DNA from: an uncultured Pseudomonadota bacterium
Lineage (GTDB): Bacteria; Pseudomonadota; Gammaproteobacteria; Burkholderiales; Methylophilaceae
Assembly (NCBI GenBank): GCA_903846555.1
Contig: CAINBI010000141.1
Span: forward strand, 1 to 44,040
Direction of reading: 5' to 3'
DNA length: 44,040 nucleotides
The notes under the pieces were generated by a model, which was not told the DNA's origin, did no database searches, and was given only the letters and a program-made list of their open reading frames with translations. Positions 25,372 to 33,581 of this stretch are shown piece by piece. Position 1 is the stretch's first letter; every line of letters begins with the position of its first letter. The translations under genes were made by a program, and so were the position numbers.

Positions 25372-27465
25372 CTAATCAGCATACTTTTGGATAAGGTACT
25401 GTTGCGCGCTAAAGGCTTTTGCATAATCAACACCTTTAATCTTAAGCAAAGATGTATTGGAAGTGGTGTTAGGCGCGCTCAGCACATAGACACCATCTCC
25501 AGTTAGCAACCATGCATCCTTATTGTCATCCAAACTCATTTGGCAGCATTCACTCAAGATGCGAGCGCGATTCTTTTCATCAATAATCGGCCATGCAATT
25601 TCCACGCGGCGCATCATATTGCGGTTCATCCAATCCGCACTGGCAAGCCACATATTTTCCACATCGTCTATTTTGAAATAAAAGATGCGGGAATGCTCCA
25701 ACAAACGTCCTATAATCGAACGTACACGAATGCGACCATCCAAACCAGGCGCATCCACAGGCAGTATGCAGGCGCCGCGTAGAATTAAATCAACCTCAAC
25801 ACCTGCTCGACCAGCCTTAACCAAGGCAAGCACTAAAGCTTCATCAGTGAGCGCGTTCATTTTTAAGATAATTTTAGCTGGCTTGCCAGCTTTTGCAGCA
25901 AGTTCTGCGCTTCTAATTTTAGCGACCATTTGTCTATGCAAATTAAATGGCGCTACTAATAGCTTTTGCATACGCGGCAGCTTAACTTGGCTGGCGATAT
26001 GTCTGAACAAATGCTCCATGTCTCGGGTAATCTGCGTGTCAGCCGTGAGCATGCTCACATCGGTATATAGTCGCGCGGTTCTTGGGTTGTAATTTCCAGT
26101 TGAAACATGACCATAATATTTTAGATTTGCGCCTTCTCGGCGCATTACAAGCAACATTTTGGCATGTGTTTTCAGACCAACAATACCGTAAACAACTTGC
26201 GCACCAACAGACTCTAAATCTTCGGCCCAGTTGATGTTCGCCTCTTCATCAAACCTAGCTTTAAGCTCAACAACAGCCATTACCTCTTTACCTCGCCGCA
26301 CAGCCTCTTGCAGCAACTTCAACATGCGAGGATCCGAACCGGTACGGTAGATCGTCTGCTGAATCGATAAAACATCAGGATCATTGACCGCCTCACGCAA
26401 GAAATCAATCACAGACTCAAAACTCTCGTAAGGCTGATGAATTAAAATATCACGCTGTTTTAGCTGTGTAAAAAAAGATTGATTAGGCACTAATTGCCGA
26501 CTGATTTTAGGTTCAAATGATTTAAATTTCAGCTGATTACCCTCAACCAAATCAGCCAACTGCATCAAACGTGCTAAATTCACAAGTCCATTAACACGGT
26601 AAAGTGATAGTTTAGGCAGATCAAACTGCTGCAATAAAAATTTAGCCAACTTCTCGTCACAAGCATACGACACCTCTAAACGCACAGCATCACCAAAATT
26701 ACGCTGCACCAGCCCTTTGCGTAAAGCAGTGCGTAAATTCTTCACATCATCTTCATCTACCGCCAAATCAGAATGTCGTGTCACACGAAACTGAGAAAAA
26801 CTCAGCACTTCGCGACCAGCAAACAAGCTGGCTAGATGCGCTCTAATAACACTAGATAACGATACAAATTTTTGCTGTTTATCACTTAAGTTTTTTGGTA
26901 ATTTAATCAATCTCGGCAACGCTCTTGGCACGCGAACAATTGCAATATTATTACTGCGACCAAACGCATCTTGACCGCTAAGCGATACGATGAAATTAAG
27001 TGATTTATTGGCGGCTTGCGGAAAAGGATGTGATGGATCAAGCGCAACAGGCACTAGCAAGGGGCGGACATCTGATTCAAAGTATCGAGCTACCCAGCGT
27101 CGCTGCTCTGGCGTGCGATCACCGTGTGATACCAAATGAACGCCTTGTGCAACGAGGGCTGGCATCAATTCCGTATTAAATATTTCATATTGTTTATCAA
27201 CAAGCGCATGCGCAACTTCAGAAATCGTTTGATAACTTTGCACGTTTATATCACTATTTTGCTCATCATCACGCATAGCATCTACATGCGGCGCCGCACG
27301 AACTTCAAAAAACTCATCTAAATTTGACGAAACAATACAAAGAAAACGTAAGCGCTCAAGCAAGGGGTAATCTGGATTACGCGCAAGACTTAGCACACGC
27401 TCATTGAACGCTAAAATGCTGGTATCACGGTTAAGTAATTTCAAAGGTGGAAAAGTTGAGCGCAT
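25372..27465 (-). CDS. ppk1: Polyphosphate kinase 1
   Basis: A 697-residue enzyme that builds polyphosphate from ATP and forms a phospho-His intermediate. The N-terminal domain begins at LLNRDTSILAFNERVLSLA, with SSNLDEFFEVRA. The catalytic part has GLKTHAKMLLVMRRE, whose His is the phosphorylated residue, and YGHVSTGNYNPRTARLYTD. The C-terminal PLD-like domain has RVRSIIGRLLEHSRIFYF. Length is normal. The ATG at 27465 has no strong Shine-Dalgarno. With ppx and sixA nearby, the region handles polyphosphate. Confidence 0.96.
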   Translation of the reverse strand: MRSTFPPLKLLNRDTSILAFNERVLSLARNPDYPLLERLRFLCIVSSNLDEFFEVRAAPHVDAMRDDEQNSDINVQSYQTISEVAHALVDKQYEIFNTELMPALVAQGVHLVSHGDRTPEQRRWVARYFESDVRPLLVPVALDPSHPFPQAANKSLNFIVSLSGQDAFGRSNNIAIVRVPRALPRLIKLPKNLSDKQQKFVSLSSVIRAHLASLFAGREVLSFSQFRVTRHSDLAVDEDDVKNLRTALRKGLVQRNFGDAVRLEVSYACDEKLAKFLLQQFDLPKLSLYRVNGLVNLARLMQLADLVEGNQLKFKSFEPKISRQLVPNQSFFTQLKQRDILIHQPYESFESVIDFLREAVNDPDVLSIQQTIYRTGSDPRMLKLLQEAVRRGKEVMAVVELKARFDEEANINWAEDLESVGAQVVYGIVGLKTHAKMLLVMRREGANLKYYGHVSTGNYNPRTARLYTDVSMLTADTQITRDMEHLFRHIASQVKLPRMQKLLVAPFNLHRQMVAKIRSAELAAKAGKPAKIILKMNALTDEALVLALVKAGRAGVEVDLILRGACILPVDAPGLDGRIRVRSIIGRLLEHSRIFYFKIDDVENMWLASADWMNRNMMRRVEIAWPIIDEKNRARILSECCQMSLDDNKDAWLLTGDGVYVLSAPNTTSNTSLLKIKGVDYAKAFSAQQYLIQKYAD

Positions 27466-27553
27466 ATTAATTTCGATTTTTATATGCAGTTGATGTTATG
27501 CGCCAATTGTGACAAATTGATGAATATTTGATGAAAATAACGCGGCCATTACC

Positions 27554-27649
27554 CTAGCCACATGCTTTATTGTATTCGAGCATACACACCCTGGCTAGAC
27601 CTGATTTTTTTGAATGGGTAAGTTGACGATATTAGGGAGGGAACTTACC
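27554..27649. other. Two inverted repeats in the ppk1-tcdA intergenic region
   Basis: CTAGCCA (27554-27560) pairs with TGGCTAG (27592-27598), with an inner ATGCT/AGCAT stem, followed on the plus strand by TTTTTTT near 27605-27611. Then GGTAAGTT (27617-27624) pairs with AACTTACC (27642-27649). No ORF lies here. The first has the look of a plus-strand terminator although no plus-strand gene precedes it, so a small RNA or a decayed element is possible. Confidence 0.45.
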
Positions 27650-27750
27650 AGATTATTGAGGCTACAGATTCACCAAACAATAGAGAATAAAATTCTAGAT
27701 TATAGGCAAAAGACCCACTAACGACTTAAATTCGTTAACTGAGAATCACG

Positions 27751-28533
27751 TTAACGGCGCAGCAATTGTTGTAATAGTAACCCTGATGCTGCAAAGCCAA
27801 ATGAAGCGGTAACACATACGCTAGAGCCGTATCCTGCACAATTTAAACCCGTTATAGCACTGTCGCCAGTGTCGCAAACAAAATCAGGCTTAATGACTTC
27901 CTCATCAGAGTATATGCATTGAATATCAAGTTTTAAAGGTTTGTTTTTTTCAGCGTCTACTTTAGCAAAGCCATAATCACGACGCAACAAATTACGAACT
28001 TTTGCCAATAGTTTATCGTGACTAACCATGCTCAAATCAGCCTGCTTAATTCGCGTAACATCTAGCCGACCACCAGCCGCGCCAGTCATGACAAGTGGGA
28101 TATTATTCCTCTGACAAAACCCAGCAATCGCGGCCTTCGCTTTAGCATCATCGATACAATCAATCACGCCGTCGTAGTGTTGATTTAGCATTTCATTAGC
28201 ATTTTCAATCGTAACAAAATCTTCTATCTTAAGCACTGTTGCCATCGGGTTAATCAGCCTGATGCGATCCGCCATCGCAGACACTTTAGCCTGACCAAAA
28301 GTACCGTCTACTGCATGTAACTGACGATTGACATTAGACTCGGCAATGTTATCTAGATCAATCAAGGTGATTGTTCCTACGGCGTTGCGCGCCAACGCCT
28401 CTGCTGCCCATGAGCCAACGCCGCCAATACCAATCACACAAATATGGGCAGCTTGCAGTTGGGCAAAGCCATCTGCACCATATAACCGCGAAACGCCACC
28501 AAAGCGGCGAGAAATATCCAGTGCGTCATTCAT
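27751..28533 (-). CDS. tcdA: tRNA threonylcarbamoyladenosine dehydratase TcdA
   Basis: A 260-residue E1/ThiF-like ATP-binding enzyme. VIGIGGVGSWAAEALARNAV is the nucleotide-binding motif, LIDLDNIAESNVNRQLHA is the E1 signature, and VIDCIDDAKAK follows. TcdA (CsdL/YgdL) cyclises t6A37 to ct6A in tRNAs reading ANN codons. The start overlaps the acpS stop by 4 bp. A small GTTAAC inverted repeat (27733-27756) spans the stop and may act as a weak terminator. Confidence 0.92.
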   Translation of the reverse strand: MNDALDISRRFGGVSRLYGADGFAQLQAAHICVIGIGGVGSWAAEALARNAVGTITLIDLDNIAESNVNRQLHAVDGTFGQAKVSAMADRIRLINPMATVLKIEDFVTIENANEMLNQHYDGVIDCIDDAKAKAAIAGFCQRNNIPLVMTGAAGGRLDVTRIKQADLSMVSHDKLLAKVRNLLRRDYGFAKVDAEKNKPLKLDIQCIYSDEEVIKPDFVCDTGDSAITGLNCAGYGSSVCVTASFGFAASGLLLQQLLRR

Positions 28534-28907
28534 GTTTCTAACACCACAAATGCCGCAGCTAAATTCTTTTCATCACTGATACTGATATGGGTTTGTGTGA
28601 TATTTTTAGAATCAACCAAAGCCTGCAACTCTGGCGCTAACACCAAAATTGGTTTACCCAATTCATCATGTGACACTGCAATATTTTGAAATGTCGCGGG
28701 TGCTCGTAAACCAGTCCCAAGCGCTTTAGAAAAGGCCTCTTTCGCGGCAAAACGCTTAGCCAAAAAACGCGCTTTGATGTGTGATTGCATATAACTTTCA
28801 ATTTCACTATCCGCAAGTATTCGCCTAGAAAAATCATCACCAAACTGTGTGATAGATGCTTGAATGCGGCTAACTTCAACGATATCTGTGCCAATTCCGA
28901 AAATCAT
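28530..28907 (-). CDS. acpS: Holo-[acyl-carrier-protein] synthase
   Basis: A 125-residue phosphopantetheinyl transferase that activates acyl carrier protein. IFGIGTDIVEVSRI holds the Mg-binding Asp, and RFLAKRFAAKEAFSKALGTG holds the catalytic Glu and Lys. It overlaps tcdA by 4 bp and follows pdxJ, the conserved recO-pdxJ-acpS order. Confidence 0.95.
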   Translation of the reverse strand: MIFGIGTDIVEVSRIQASITQFGDDFSRRILADSEIESYMQSHIKARFLAKRFAAKEAFSKALGTGLRAPATFQNIAVSHDELGKPILVLAPELQALVDSKNITQTHISISDEKNLAAAFVVLET

Positions 28908-28961
28908 ATTAGTGAAAATTACTGTCTTGACATATTGAGTAGTGTGTGGCGCTAACTATCA

Positions 28962-29690
28962 TCACTTAAAAGAAAACTCTTTAATTAAAGCTTTCATCTC
29001 GCGCACCGCGTTATCCCAACCAACAAACAAGGCATGGGCAACAATTGCATGGCCAATATTCAGCTCGTCTATGCCTTCAATTGAGGCGATTTCATGCACA
29101 TTATGATAATGCAAGCCATGACCTGCATTGACCACCAACCCTAACGCAAGCGCATGATTTACCGCGTCTTTTATACGCTGTAACTCACACGCCTTATCTA
29201 AAGGATTCTCTGCATCGGCAAAGATACCAGTATGCAACTCAATAACAGGCGCACCAGCGCTCTTTGCAGCATCAATTTGTGCGAAATCTGGGCCAATAAA
29301 TAATGAAACTCGAATGCCTGCATCATTTAATTTTTTTACTGCATTCTGTACATTAGCAAAATTACCCACTACATCAAGTCCACCTTCCGTGGTCCGTTCT
29401 TCCCGTCTTTCTGGCACTAAACAAACATCCTGTGGCGCTACGTCTAATGCAATATCTATCATTTCATCAGTGACCGCACACTCAAGGTTCATACGGGTTT
29501 GTAGCAAACCTCTTAGCGCGTAAACATCGGCATCTTGCATGTGGCGCCTATCTTCACGCAAATGTAGCGTAATGCTATCTGCGCCAGACTGTTCAGCACG
29601 CAAAGCCGCTTGCACAACGCTAGGATACTTGGTGCCGCGCGCTTGGCGTATCGTCGCAACGTGGTCTATGTTTACACCTAATTTAATCAT
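28962..29690 (-). CDS. pdxJ: Pyridoxine 5'-phosphate synthase
   Basis: A 242-residue TIM-barrel enzyme that makes pyridoxine 5'-phosphate from 1-deoxyxylulose-5-phosphate and 3-amino-1-phosphohydroxyacetone. [18 protein letters not shown] is the N-terminal signature, SLFIGPD and ELHTGIFAD are mid-domain motifs, and [12 protein letters not shown] holds the phosphate-binding loop. Length is normal. It lies 64 bp after a small membrane-protein gene and is followed by acpS. Confidence 0.96.
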   Translation of the reverse strand: MIKLGVNIDHVATIRQARGTKYPSVVQAALRAEQSGADSITLHLREDRRHMQDADVYALRGLLQTRMNLECAVTDEMIDIALDVAPQDVCLVPERREERTTEGGLDVVGNFANVQNAVKKLNDAGIRVSLFIGPDFAQIDAAKSAGAPVIELHTGIFADAENPLDKACELQRIKDAVNHALALGLVVNAGHGLHYHNVHEIASIEGIDELNIGHAIVAHALFVGWDNAVREMKALIKEFSFK

Positions 29691-29753
29691 CTATTTTAAA
29701 ACCCCAAAATCAAAAATTTCCATCTATGCTTTTATAGATAAAGATTAACTCGA

Positions 29754-29909
29754 TTATTGACTCATTATTAGCGTGAATAGAAACAATCCAAGAATAAGGA
29801 GGGTCACAATTATCCAGCCGAATATGCCAAATTTTTTATCTGATTTTCCACTTGCCACTGTTTCAACAGCACCCATTAATACATTCACAACTACTTCAAT
29901 AATTTCCAC
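29754..29909 (-). CDS. Small single-helix membrane protein between recO and pdxJ
   Basis: A 51-residue frame from GTG (29907-29909) to TAA (29754-29756). It begins MEIIEVVVNVLMGAVETVAS and ends in one strong membrane helix, FGWIIVTLLILGLFLFTLIM. The start lies 2 bp after the recO stop, and AAGGG inside the last recO codons is a good Shine-Dalgarno about 8 bp before GTG. This suggests coupled translation. It fills the recO-pdxJ gap. I do not recognise a family. The amphipathic acidic N-terminal part, the Gly-Lys-Ser-Asp-Lys-Lys hinge and the membrane helix argue for a real protein. Confidence 0.65.
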   Translation of the reverse strand: MEIIEVVVNVLMGAVETVASGKSDKKFGIFGWIIVTLLILGLFLFTLIMSQ

Positions 29910-29911
29910 TA

Positions 29912-30640
29912 TCAAAGCCCTTGTAAGTCAATCAGCAACTGTCTTGTATGTAAGGGCTTATCGCCCAAATAATGCGCCAATAAATAGCGCATCAATTGTT
30001 TACTTTGTTGCTGTGTTTGGGCATTACTATAATCATCATTGGCCATATCTATCAGCGTTTTACCTACTAATTGCATACCATTTACTTGGCGGTTTATGTC
30101 AAGCCAGATAGCGCCGTGTTCCGCCTCGTAGCGGTAGTTGGCTTCGGCTAATATGGGCACATTGCTCACATCATGTTCTAACGGAACCGCATAGCCGAGC
30201 TCTTGTAATAGCTTCAATTCAAAACGGCGTAATGTTGTCGCTAAATCTTGTCTGTTCGCTAACGTTTTTAACGTTAAACTATAGTATTCAAAAAGTTTAC
30301 CGTGTGCATCTTCACGAGGCAATAAACGTAACAGCAACTCGTTTAAGTAAAATCCGCACATCAACGCCTCGCCTTTAAGGAGCAACAAGCCTCCGCCCCA
30401 GTCTAGGCTGTGTAATGTTTTAAGCTCTAACTTACCAGACCAAGTAGCAATTAAAGGTTGAAACGATTGCAACATGCCACGCATGGCCGAACGGGGGCGC
30501 CTTGCACCCTTTGCAGTCGTGGCTACGCGACCAAAAGCATGCGTAAATAACTCTACAACCAAGCTAGTTTCTTTGTATGGGTAGGTATGCAGTACATAAA
30601 CTGCTTGATTGTCTTGACGTTGCGTACTGACTAAAGCCAT
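29912..30640 (-). CDS. recO: DNA repair protein RecO
   Basis: A 242-residue recombination mediator that loads RecA with RecR in the RecF pathway. An N-terminal OB fold has QAVYVLHTYPYKETSLVVEL and TAKGARRPRSAMRGMLQSF. A helical domain follows with FYLNELLLRLLPREDAH. The zinc cysteines of some RecO proteins are not seen, which is common in proteobacteria. It lies after era on the same strand. Confidence 0.93.
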   Translation of the reverse strand: MALVSTQRQDNQAVYVLHTYPYKETSLVVELFTHAFGRVATTAKGARRPRSAMRGMLQSFQPLIATWSGKLELKTLHSLDWGGGLLLLKGEALMCGFYLNELLLRLLPREDAHGKLFEYYSLTLKTLANRQDLATTLRRFELKLLQELGYAVPLEHDVSNVPILAEANYRYEAEHGAIWLDINRQVNGMQLVGKTLIDMANDDYSNAQTQQQSKQLMRYLLAHYLGDKPLHTRQLLIDLQGL

Positions 30641-30663
30641 AAAGTCTTTATATAAAACACATT

Positions 30664-30700
30664 AAACTAGATTATTCCACTTCTTAGAATAATCTAGTTT
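30664..30700 (-). terminator. Perfect AT-rich hairpin between era and recO
   Basis: AAACTAGATTATTC (30664-30677) and GAATAATCTAGTTT (30687-30700) are exact reverse complements around a 9-nt loop. Only TTT follows, so termination may be partial, allowing read-through into recO. Confidence 0.6.
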
Positions 30701-30728
30701 TAAATCATAGCTGGATAATATGAATGGC

Positions 30729-31649
30729 TTAATAACCAAGTGATTTCAATGCACGCTCATCATCGGCCCAACCACCTTTAACTTTCACCCAAGTTTCAAG
30801 ATACACTTTTCCACCAAATAACTTTTCCATATCTTGCCTAGCTTCGGTAGATATTTGCTTCATTTTTTCGCCATTTTTACCAATCAACATTGGTTTTTGG
30901 CTATCTTTATCGACAATAATAGCAACAAAAATGCGTCGTAAATTACCAATCACTTCAAACTTTTCAATCTCCACAGCCACTGCGTAAGGCAGCTCATCCC
31001 CGACTAATCGGAAAATTTTCTCACGCACGAGTTCTGCGGCTAAAAAGCGTTCATTTTTATCAGTCAATTCATCTTCAGAATAAATGGCGGCTTGTTCTGG
31101 TAAGTATTTACGTATGGTTTGCAAAAGCTCGTCCAAATTGAGACTTTTTTTCGCGCTGACTGGCACAATCTCTGAAAATGGAAATTCCAAATCAAAGTCT
31201 TGAATCAGCGGCAATATATTACCTTTGTCGCCCATTAAGTCTAATTTATTGACCACCAAAAATGTCGGTGTTTTTTCTGAAAGTAAGGCTAATACTTTAC
31301 GATCGGCCTCACCTAATTTCATAGGCTCTATCACAAAGAGTACAACATCCACTTCTGTCAGAACTTGGGTGACGGTTTTATTCAAACCTTTATTTAAGGC
31401 ATTGAGATGCTTTTGCTGAAAGCCTGGCGTATCTACAAATAGAAACTGTGTGTCTTCAGTGGTATGAATACCAAGCAAACGATGGCGCGTGGTCTGCGCT
31501 TTACGTGAAGTAATGGCTAACTTCATGCCTAAAATATGATTAAGTAATGTTGACTTACCAACGTTGGGGCGTCCAACAATAGCGACTGTGCCACATTTAA
31601 ATGCTGTTGGATTCGATTCTGAATCTAAATCCATCTCTGAGTCTGTCAT
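30729..31649 (-). CDS. era: GTPase Era
   Basis: A 306-residue GTPase for 16S rRNA maturation and 30S assembly. G1 is GRPNVGKST, G2 lies in ITSRKAQTTRHR, G3 is DTPG, and G4 is NKLD. The C-terminal KH domain has LIGKNGEKMKQISTEARQDM, which binds the 3' end of 16S rRNA. It overlaps rnc by 4 bp, the classic rnc-era arrangement. Confidence 0.97.
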   Translation of the reverse strand: MTDSEMDLDSESNPTAFKCGTVAIVGRPNVGKSTLLNHILGMKLAITSRKAQTTRHRLLGIHTTEDTQFLFVDTPGFQQKHLNALNKGLNKTVTQVLTEVDVVLFVIEPMKLGEADRKVLALLSEKTPTFLVVNKLDLMGDKGNILPLIQDFDLEFPFSEIVPVSAKKSLNLDELLQTIRKYLPEQAAIYSEDELTDKNERFLAAELVREKIFRLVGDELPYAVAVEIEKFEVIGNLRRIFVAIIVDKDSQKPMLIGKNGEKMKQISTEARQDMEKLFGGKVYLETWVKVKGGWADDERALKSLGY

Positions 31650-32314
31650 TTCTTTAGTTTTTCCAATGCAAGCTGCGCAGCTTGTTGTTCTGCAATTCGG
31701 CGACTGGTGCCTTCACCATCCGTACGTATATTTAATTTCTCTATCCAACATTCCACAATAAACACTTGGGCATGCGCCTCTCCGTCCAAGTGTGTTACGG
31801 TATATTCTGGCACTGCTATTTTTTTTCCTTGCAACAGTTCTTGCAAGAGAGATTTTGGATCTTTGTCGATTACTTTTGGGTCTATCGTATTGAGTTTATT
31901 CGCAAAAAGATGCGCAACCAATCCTTCGGCAGCGGCAAAACCACCATCAAGATACACCGCGCCAATTAAGGCTTCAACTGCATCGGCTAATATCGAAGGT
32001 CTCCGCCAACCAGCACTTTTAAGCTCACCCTCACCTAGCATGAGTGTATTACCTAAATCAAGTGAAATTGCGATTTCACATAGCGTAGACTCTTTAACCA
32101 ATTGCGCACGCAAACGACTTAAATCACCCTCAGAGATGGTTGGAAAACGCTGGTATAACTGGTGTGCAATCATAAAATTCAGCGCACCATCCCCCAAAAA
32201 CTCAAGGCGCTCGTTATTTTGAGCACTAAAACTACGATGCGTTAATGCTTGTGTGAGCAGGTTGATATTAACAAAGCTGTAAACTAGACGTTTTGATAAA
32301 TCCTGCTGATTCAT
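31646..32314 (-). CDS. rnc: Ribonuclease III
   Basis: A 222-residue double-strand RNA endonuclease. NERLEFLGDGALNFMIAHQL is the RNase III signature (usually LGDSVL), and LADAVEALIGAVYLDGG supplies the second pair of Mg-binding acids. A C-terminal dsRBD lies at about 150-222, with DPKSLLQELLQ and a final GEGTSRRIAEQQAAQLALEK. It matures rRNA and some mRNAs. The start follows the DUF4845 gene by 8 bp. Confidence 0.96.
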   Translation of the reverse strand: MNQQDLSKRLVYSFVNINLLTQALTHRSFSAQNNERLEFLGDGALNFMIAHQLYQRFPTISEGDLSRLRAQLVKESTLCEIAISLDLGNTLMLGEGELKSAGWRRPSILADAVEALIGAVYLDGGFAAAEGLVAHLFANKLNTIDPKVIDKDPKSLLQELLQGKKIAVPEYTVTHLDGEAHAQVFIVECWIEKLNIRTDGEGTSRRIAEQQAAQLALEKLKK

Positions 32315-32322
32315 TGTATGTA

Positions 32323-32721
32323 TTATTTGCGGTCACTTGGCGTTGCAAAATCAATTAACAAACTAACGTTGCCAAAAAGTGGCTTAACTACTTGATACTC
32401 AGCAGAAACGACTGTTTCACCATCGCTATTTTTATCAATAGTTAAATCTGATCCGTGAATAACCGTCACGTAGCCAATATCAGCCCGTTTATTAAAGTTA
32501 TCGATAATTTCATTTTTAGTCATACTCTTTAATGATTCTTTATTCATGGTGTGAATGATAGTTTTAACTGAAAAATACTCTTGATATGCTGGAAAAATCT
32601 TCATAACCATCAGTGCGACAAACACCACCGCTCCACCGACAAACAGCATGCCAATTAAGCTTGCCCCAGCTTGTTTTTTCGAATTAATAATCTTTTTGTT
32701 TGTAGTTTGATACACCATCAT
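32323..32721 (-). CDS. DUF4845 single-pass membrane protein
   Basis: A 132-residue protein. A short basic N terminus is followed by one membrane helix (about 20-42, ASLIGMLFVGGAVVFVALMV) and a periplasmic domain starting KIFPAYQEYFSVKTIIHTM. Its place between lepB and rnc is where DUF4845 proteins sit in beta- and gamma-proteobacteria. Function unknown. The AG.SLIGML segment resembles a pilin-like N terminus, but no standard prepilin cleavage site is evident. Confidence 0.8.
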   Translation of the reverse strand: MMVYQTTNKKIINSKKQAGASLIGMLFVGGAVVFVALMVMKIFPAYQEYFSVKTIIHTMNKESLKSMTKNEIIDNFNKRADIGYVTVIHGSDLTIDKNSDGETVVSAEYQVVKPLFGNVSLLIDFATPSDRK

Positions 32722-32755
32722 CTCCAGCTAATAAATAGTTTTAAATTCTAGGCAA

Positions 32756-33535
32756 CTAATGAATTGCGCTGCCTATTCTAGAACCTTGATCAAAATTCAT
32801 CCAGATAAAAAAGGCTTTACCTACCAAGTTCTGTTCTGGCACAAAACCCCAAACACGGCTATCTGAACTGTTATCACGATTATCACCCATCGCTAAATAA
32901 TGTCCAGCGGGGACCACAATTTCTTCATTATTAGCAAATTTTGAGCCAATAGCATCGGCATCGTAATTGCCAACTATGTCATGGATTAAAATACTATGCT
33001 GCACAGAGCCAAGTTGCTCTTTGTAATGTTTAGCCGTCATAATATTCAGTCCAGTCATCACATATTCATAGTTGCCAACATCTTGTATATCCAGCTTTTT
33101 ACCATTGATGGTTAATTGTTTATCCTGATAACTGATTCTATCGCCAGGCAAGCCGACCACACGTTTAATATAATCAATGGATGGCTGCGGTGGGTAATGA
33201 AATACAAACACATCGCCTCTGCTAGGCTTGTTAATATTGATGAAAGTATTATTTAAAATGGGTACCCGTAAACCGTAAATGAATTTGTTTACCAATATAT
33301 AGTCGCCCGCCAGTAATGTTGGCATCATAGAACCAGACGGGATTTTGAACGGCTCAACAATAAATGAACGAACAAAAAACACCACCAAAATAACAGGGAA
33401 AAAACTCTTGGCATACTCCACCAACATTGGCTCACTCACACCAGTAGCGCGATTTTTACTTAACACCAAAATATCAAAAAGCCAAATTAGCCCAGTGACA
33501 ACTAGTATCACGATCATGAATAATGCAAACATCAT
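32756..33535 (-). CDS. lepB: Signal peptidase I
   Basis: A 259-residue inner-membrane serine protease that removes signal peptides. Two N-terminal hydrophobic segments lie at about 1-24 and 47-62. PSGSMMPTLLAGDYILVNKF holds the catalytic Ser, DYIKRVVGLPGD holds the catalytic Lys, and GDNRDNSSDSRVWGFVP is the box E signature. It follows lepA by 46 bp. Confidence 0.96.
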   Translation of the reverse strand: MMFALFMIVILVVTGLIWLFDILVLSKNRATGVSEPMLVEYAKSFFPVILVVFFVRSFIVEPFKIPSGSMMPTLLAGDYILVNKFIYGLRVPILNNTFININKPSRGDVFVFHYPPQPSIDYIKRVVGLPGDRISYQDKQLTINGKKLDIQDVGNYEYVMTGLNIMTAKHYKEQLGSVQHSILIHDIVGNYDADAIGSKFANNEEIVVPAGHYLAMGDNRDNSSDSRVWGFVPEQNLVGKAFFIWMNFDQGSRIGSAIH

Positions 33536-33581
33536 TGCCTATGTATCCTATTAATTTGTATCTGCTACATTAAAAGAAGTA

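Noticed and set aside
29773-30111. 112-codon plus-strand frame across recO and the small membrane gene
   Set aside because: Antisense to recO and the better-supported minus-strand small ORF; no ribosome site.
31707-32222. 171-codon frame antisense to rnc
   Set aside because: Fully overlaps rnc on the other strand, with no start signal or motif.
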